A stretch of 64,000 nt of DNA. Source: Malania oleifera. Taxonomy: Eukaryota; Streptophyta; Magnoliopsida; Santalales; Ximeniaceae. Positions within the stretch are counted from its first letter, which is position 1. Every line of letters begins with the position of its first letter. Shown here piece after piece: positions 58,721-64,000 of this stretch. The position numbers and the translations under genes are program-made. The notes beneath the pieces are model-generated. The model had not been told where the DNA came from and did no database searches. It saw nothing but the letters and a program-made list of their open reading frames with translations. The stretch covers positions 55,752,093-55,816,092 of the forward strand of contig NC_080426.1 in assembly GCF_029873635.1 (NCBI RefSeq). Direction: 5' to 3'.

Positions 58721-60687
58721 ACTCACTCGAAAAATGAGCAGCTCAGAAGCTATTCAAGTATAGGAGTTTTGTCGTATAATATTAAGCCCAAGGGCTAGAT
58801 CGTCTCCTCAGGGAATGCGTTTAATCTCAAATTTAACGTTCTCCCAATCAAAATTAAATTGCACTGAACTTAGTTCAGATTTGGGTTTTCAAGATTTTGG
58901 AGACTTAAATGAAAACACAAATTAAAGTCCTAAAACTAGCACACACGGAATTAAATAACAGTAATGAAAACCCTAATCTACTTAAGGAAACACTAGAGCA
59001 TACTAACTAAAAATGAAAACTTTAAACATGGAATTAAAAATACGCAACCACAATCACAATTTAAACACGAAACAAACAAAACTCTAAACCTAGCATGCAC
59101 TGAAATTGAGAGCAAAAACGGAAACTCTAATCTACTCAAGGAAACATTGGGACACGCATTGACTAAAAATGGTAACATTGATCATGGAATTAAAGCACAT
59201 AATGGAAAGTCAATCACACACACACACATTAAAAATCGAAACTTTAACAAAAATCAAGAACTCGAACCAAAATAAAAAAAAAAAACACAAACAAAAACCT
59301 AAATTTAAATGCTATCGAAACACAATAAAAATGCAAACTTTGATAAATCTGACCCTAATTAAGCTGAGCTTCAAAAAGAACCAAAAATTAACTACTGCTA
59401 GCTAAATATACCACTAATTTTTATCTAAGAAAATAAATGAATACTACCATAATAAAAGCACTTTAAATAACATTCGCAATTCAAAATTTCAAATAACCCA
59501 AAAAAAATTAATACTTAACAATTATCCGACTAACACAATATTCAAATTCAAAACTTTAAATAATCTTCAAAAGATAACATTTAACACTTATTCAACTAAC
59601 CAAAAATTATATAAAAAGAAAGAAAAGATGAGAGAGAGAGAGAAAAAAAGAAAAGCCATGAAAGTTTTAGGCCATGGGAGATTTGCTGATCTGTTGGAGC
59701 TGTATGCTCTGCTAGGACTGCTGTGTGGTGGAGAGCTAGAGTGAAGGCTGGGCTGGTGCGTGGAGAGCTGGACGAGGAGGAGAAGGGGAGAAGCTGCTGC
59801 TGTGGTGTTGTTGTTGATGGCAGTAGCAGGGGGTCGTAGTGGTCTGCTGCAGGCTGAGCAGAGGAGCTGCTGGTGCTGTGTTCGATCGTGGCTGCTGTGA
59901 TGGAGTCGTAGGTGTTGGAACAGGGGCTGCCACGGCTAGAATTATTGACTAAAGGAAGAAGCAGAGGACTGAAAGAGAAGGGAGGACTGAGTCTCGGGTT
60001 TGCAGAGCTTAGGGGAAGAAAAAGAAAACAAATAGAAACAGAGAAAGAGCGAGAAGACGAGAATAAATCAAAGTAAAGAGAAGAGAAGAAGAAGAAGAAA
60101 AGGAGAAGAAGAGAGGAGAGTTTGAGGGAGAGAGAAGGGTGCTGGAGGCACACCCTGAGCAGGAGAAGAAGGGAGCTTAAATAGGAGGGGCTGCCCTAGA
60201 TCCGGATGGAGAGGATTGACCCGAATGGGAGACTCGACCCAGAGTGTTATATATTTTTTTTCATTTTTTTCATTCTCTGTTCATCGCAAATCTGACTCTT
60301 TTAGAGCCCGTATCTCACAAAACTCAAAACACAAAAGTTGTAGATAATCCTTTTCTATTTCTCTAGAGATTTGAATCGTCTCAATCAGAGCTTGGATGGA
60401 AAAGTTATGCATGAAATACGAACAGGTGTCGGTTTTGGTTCCCGGGAATTTTCCTGCGACAAAAAAATACCAAAACTTCATAAATAGTGCAATAAAGTTC
60501 AAGAATGATGATTTTGACACTTTATTAAAATATTGGACAATTTTGGACATTTAATTAAAAATATAAACCGTAAAGCCCGGATAACAATGCCCAATTACGC
60601 AGTTTTGACGCATAATCATGGTAGCCTCAAATCTTCGATCCAGCAAGAAACAGACCTGAAAACTAAGAGAGAAGTGAGAGAGGGATG

Positions 60688-60721
<34 letters not shown>

Positions 60722-60740
60722 AGGAGTGCTGAAAGTAAAT
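58721..60740. other. Transposon-like DNA without recognisable gene, probably inserted into the gypsy LTR
   Basis: The text 'GGGCTAGATCGTCTCCTCAGGG' (58,793) and the phrase around 60,310-60,440 (ACAAAAGTTGTAGATAAT, AAAAGTTATGCATGAAATACG) are of the kind met again and again in plant retrotransposon LTRs. A 185-codon minus frame (59,596-60,153) is a chance frame of a GA-rich strand (Ser/Leu/Phe runs). 58.9-59.6 kb is A-rich and unremarkable. Confidence 0.4.
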
Positions 60741-60773
60741 AAAAATCAAATTTTTAGCTATTTATAGGGTCAG

Positions 60774-60962
60774 ATTCGTCGATGAGACATGTCATCTCGT
60801 CGATGAGTCCTTCATTAAATTCGTCGACGAAACCCTGTATTCGTCGATGAAATTCAGAGCAGCCCATTCCTTACTTGGTAGTTTCTCGTCGATGAAATCT
60901 TGCCTTCGTCGACGAATTTCCTTATGCACTCGTCGACGAACCATTGTATTCGTCGACGAAGT
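60774..60962. repeat. Cluster 1 of TTCGTCGACGAA-type motifs (eight copies)
   Basis: Copies lie at about 60,774, 60,797, 60,822, 60,841, 60,886, 60,906, 60,931 and 60,949, spaced 18-45 bases apart. Four contain the perfect palindromic core TCGTCGACGA. The others have one C to T change (CGTCGATGA). The spacer sequences are unrelated, so this is not a simple tandem repeat. Confidence 0.85.
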
Positions 60963-60979
60963 CTACGGCCTCCTTCTGT

Positions 60980-60980
<1 letters not shown>

Positions 60981-61017
<37 letters not shown>
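60981..61017. repeat. (TC)n microsatellite
   Basis: About 18 TC units near the LTR end. Confidence 0.95.
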
Positions 61018-61021
<4 letters not shown>

Positions 61022-61153
61022 ATTTAAATACTATTATTTTTTGGGTCACTACATCTAACCAAGGTAGTGAGTACAATAGAATTCTAGTACATACTCATAT
61101 GATAAAACATGAAGCTCAATATGTATGTAACGATAAGATCGTTATATGAGTAA

Positions 61154-62491
61154 TGTGATGATTCCCAAATTTTTTTTAATCAATATCTCCCAAAAATAAT
61201 TTCTTAAAAATAAAAACTTCAGAGATCTTAGGGTTTGATTTCAACTCACTTTATGTAAGAATAACGAATAAGATCTTTTAAAAAAATAGTCTTGAATAAT
61301 ATGCAGATCTAAGTTCTTGCTATCAAATAACTTGCAGATTAAACCTTTGAATAAAGATACGTTTTTGGACATTACAAAGATTTAAAAATAATAGTTTTTC
61401 AAGTACTTTTTGCACCAATAATGTAAAACTATTTGTATAAATATGTAGCTTTGAATATCACAAGGATTCAATCTTTAGAGTGCGATTCCCAAAAGATTTT
61501 TTTTTCAAATAAATAACTATGGGAAAATAAATGTCTTGCTCCCAAGAATATTTTTATATAAACAACTAATGGAGATGAATATCATTTAATAACAGATTGA
61601 ATACTGAATGAAAGATTTTTCCAAACCTCAAGATCAAACTTAGATTAGCAGAAGTTGTGCGTGTATTCGCTTGAATCTTGACGAAGAGAATGCCCAGACA
61701 AATGTACATTCTTTGAAATGCAAGCAAAGATTTTTAGTAGTAGGATTCAAGGCTCTTAGAATGTAGGAAAAAAGTTCAAGACTCTCAATAATATGCAAAA
61801 AAGTGTTCTTCTAGGGTTTAGAGATTATTTTTATAAGTGTTCTCAGCCATAAATTAAGTTCTGGCCATTGGATCATTTAGATTAAGTAAATTCCGTGCAT
61901 ATCCTCGCTGAGACGTCGTTTAGTGTTGCGACCTTCGTCGATGAATGGGTACATTCATCGACGAGTGTACAACACTCGTTCATCAACGAGGCCATGCGTT
62001 TGTCGACGAGAGCACTGTCATAAATTTTTGGGCTCTTGGTATTTTTTCGTTGATGAAAGAAAACTATTCATCGCCAAGTGGCCTTCATGCGTTCGTCGAC
62101 GAGGCCATGTGGTTTGTCGACGATGCCTCTAAAAACTTATTCAACCTAGAACTAATGTAAATGTATCTTTCATGAAATGCATGAGTCTTAAGATCTGTTT
62201 AGGGTATATTTGAGCTTTGAATTATATCATATGACATATGTAAATACATTCAATTCTAAATGCCCCCTCCCTTTGAAGATCTTGAACTTGAAGCTTGTTT
62301 CTTCATCCTTTTATTCTTCTAGTTCCATGGATTAAGCGAAGTGATAAGTACTTTAGATTCCTCGTGGCTTCCTTATCAAGCTTACCGTTCGTGCATTCTA
62401 AATTACAATCCTGTTCACAAACTCAATTGCACAGGTCAAATACTAAGTGATTTGTCATTATCAAAATAAGATTGGACTCATAGAGTCAACA
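61154..62491. mobile_element. Ty1/copia-type LTR, probably solo, interrupting a copia integrase
   Basis: The left end is TGTGATGATTCCCAAATTT (61,154). The right end is CATTATCAAAATAAGATTGG, then CTCATAGAGTCAACA (62,491), a phrase common at copia LTR ends. Directly after it, at 62,492, a copia integrase frame opens in mid-domain. A clear target duplication is not visible, so this may be a truncated element rather than a clean solo LTR. Confidence 0.55.
61933..62128. repeat. Cluster 2 of CGTCGACGA-type motifs (about eight copies)
   Basis: CTTCGTCGATGAATG (61,934), TTCATCGACGAGTG, CGTTCATCAACGAGG, GTTTGTCGACGAGAG, TTTCGTTGATGAAAG, TTCATCGCCAAGTG, GTTCGTCGACGAGG and TTTGTCGACGATGCC lie within 200 bases. 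They share the core of cluster 1 but sit in a different LTR type and have different spacers. Confidence 0.8.
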
Positions 62492-63355
62492 GATTGGATA
62501 GAGGAGGTGAATATCACTTGCCCGCCTATTGTAAATCAATAGGCGTGATACATGAAACTTCTGCAGCATATACTCCAGAACAAAACAGAGTGGCAGAAAG
62601 GAAAAACCGAACATTGGTTGAAATGGTCAATGCCATGATGTCAAATTCAAGACCAAGTAGTGGTTATTGGGGTGAAGCCTTACTAACTGCTTGTCATATA
62701 TTAAACATAGTTCCTTTTAAGAGGACTAAGACTTCTCCATATGAGTTATGGAAGAAAAGAAAGCCTAATTTAAAATATCTTAAGATTTGGGGTAGTAGAG
62801 CAATTGTAAGGCTTCCTGAACCTAAGATATGGAAATTAGGTGCGCGAGAAATATAATGTGTATTCCTTGGCTATGTTGAATATAGAAAAGCTTACAGATT
62901 CTTGGTAATTGAACCAAATGATTCTATAGGAGTTAATTCAGTGATAGAATCTAGAGATGCAGAATTCTATGCAAATAAGTTCACTTCCATACAAATGTTT
63001 AGTGATCAAAATAAATCAGTGGAGAATTTGAAACCACTTCATACTAGTAGTGAACCTTCTGAACCTAGTGAACCTAGGAGGAGTAAGAGGAGGAGAACAA
63101 CAAAGTCTTTTGGACCAGACTTCATAATCTACCTAGTAGAAGGTACTAGAGAATCACACTCTAGACAAACTATAACTTCACCAAGTGTGGAATCAGATCC
63201 TCTTACTTATGGAGAGGCAATGAAGTCTCAAGATTCTACATTAGAAGCTATAAACAATAAAATGGATTCTATCATGGGAAATAAAACTTGGGAATTGGCC
63301 GATTTACCTCCTAGTTCAAAACCAATAGGTTGTAAATGGATCTTGAAAAGTAAGA
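62492..63355 (+). pseudogene. Ty1/copia integrase end, linker and RT start (plus-strand fragment)
   Basis: The frame opens with LDRGGEYHLPAYCKSIGVIHE, then TPEQNRVAERKNRTLVEMVN (catalytic E present; usual QNG reads QNR), SPYELWKKRKPNLKYLKIWG, a stop at about 62,857 and YVFLGY-type continuation, a Ser/Glu/Arg-rich linker (SEPSEPRRSKRRRTTK) and the RT entrance ESDPLTYGEAMKSQDS, NKTWELADLPPSSKPIGCKW. It is cut at both ends by LTR sequence (62,491 and about 63,356). It is the only sizeable plus-strand copia coding piece in this part of the window and belongs to a different lineage from the Tork-like and SIRE-like copies. Confidence 0.88.
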
Positions 63356-64000
63356 TGTATTTCCAAGAGGGGGGTGAATTGAGATTTTAAAATTTCTTTT
63401 TACCTTATTTAATTAATTCTTTTTAAGTTCAACAACCACACATACAAAGTTGATTTACAATCACAAGTTCAACGGAAAATTAATTTAGTTAAAACCTTTA
63501 TGAATGAATATACCAATTTGAATGTCCCTTACAACAATTTTAATTTAATCCAACCAAGATAACCAAAAACAAGATTCACAATAAGGAACAATTCTGGAAA
63601 TTCTTCTAAGATTTAGCAATTGAGTAACTCAAAGTAGAGTTTAAGTATGTAGCTAATAAATATACCTGTTTTTATAAATTTGATTTCTCAATATGAAACA
63701 CAATTGAAATTTCCAACACTCTTCCAAAACTCAGAATTTAAATAAACTTTCAATTAATGAGTCTTAAGTGTTAATCTATCAACGTACTCCCTTATGGTTT
63801 CTGCAATAAGTATTGACAACCAACGTACCCCCTTTTTGGTTTCCGCAATCCCAAAGTCAAATTAATTTTCAGTTTATTTAATATCCAATCCACGTAGTTT
63901 ATTTGAACAGAAAATTAAAATCCAACCATGCTGTTTATATTAGCAGAAAATTAAATGAGAGTAGGGAAGAGAGTGACACCCCGAGTTTTACGAGGTTCGG
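63356..64000. mobile_element. LTR of the 'AGAGGGGGGTGAATTG' copia family, running off the window
   Basis: It starts TATTTCCAAGAGGGGGGTGAATTGAG, contains CAACGTACTCCCTTATGG and CAACGTACCCCC, and ends in TTTTACGAGGTTCGG at the window edge, matching TTTTTACAAGGTTCGAC at 57,075. It interrupts the RT frame just after KWILKSKM. Confidence 0.7.

Larger units (their letters stand above)
60741..61053 (-). mobile_element. Terminal part of a gypsy LTR with CGTCGACGAA cluster
   Basis: The right end GGGTCACTACA (61,053) is, on the minus strand, TGTAGTGACCC, the start of a Tekay-like LTR. Next to it are a TC microsatellite (60,981-61,017) and eight copies of the motif YTCGTCGAYGAR. It may be the other end of the LTR remnant that begins at 57.3 kb. 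Confidence 0.55.

Noticed and set aside
59596-60153. 185-codon minus-strand frame starting MCLQHPSLSLKLSS
   Set aside because: It is a chain of Ser, Leu, Phe and Pro from a GA-rich strand, with no domain. A second frame in the same place is also open. It lies in transposon-like DNA.
60665-60725. GA-rich tandem stretch that might be taken for a CRISPR-like or regulatory array
   Set aside because: It is a GA microsatellite. No spacer and repeat structure is present, and this is plant nuclear DNA.

Overview
This is nuclear DNA from a eudicot plant, probably woody, although I cannot name the species. The evidence is the spliced exons with GT/AG junctions, a protein domain known only from plants, and dense nested Ty1/copia and Ty3/gypsy LTR retrotransposons. 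Only one protein-coding host gene can be supported. The rest is transposon-derived, AT-rich intergenic or intronic sequence, or assembly artefact.

Layout. 1-8482 is a noisy, insertion-rich second copy of about 9.3-16.8 kb, ending at a run of 98 N (8483-8580). 8581-9000 resembles the end of a copia LTR. About 9.0-16.43 kb is AT-rich intergenic DNA with a foldback MITE at 11.81-11.99 kb. 16.43-17.06 kb looks like the promoter and non-coding first exon of the host gene. The proposed first intron (17057-30023) holds a complete but dead Ty3/gypsy element (17710-23282) and a diverged solo LTR of the same family in the opposite orientation (24360-24855).

The coding exons run from 30158 to 35960 on the + strand. 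They encode a 368-residue protein with the plant-specific domain TIGR01589 (A_thal_3526), whose function is unknown. Intron 2 carries a hAT-type MITE with terminal inverted repeats and a near-perfect 8-bp target duplication. The 3' UTR region (35961-37800) contains a duplicated 3' exon, about three degenerate tandem repeats and an 84-bp retroposon stub flanked by a 17-bp target duplication.

From 38.2 kb to the end the window is nested retrotransposons. A minus-strand Tork-like copia element (38210-51720) is split by a minus-strand Tekay/Del-like gypsy element with 2.7-kb LTRs (39701-50256, target duplication AAAAC). Beyond it lie a related gypsy LTR fragment (about 52.1-53.57 kb), the gag-protease-integrase half of a SIRE-like copia element (53569-57240), another gypsy LTR remnant (57.29-61.05 kb), a copia LTR (61.15-62.49 kb), a plus-strand copia integrase/RT fragment (62492-63355), and one more LTR running off the end.

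The most interesting non-gene signal is two clusters of the palindrome-like motif TTCGTCGACGAA (60.77-60.96 kb and 61.93-62.13 kb). They lie in LTR sequence of what appear to be two different superfamilies. I found no sign of a novel multi-gene system, RNA gene or CRISPR array.
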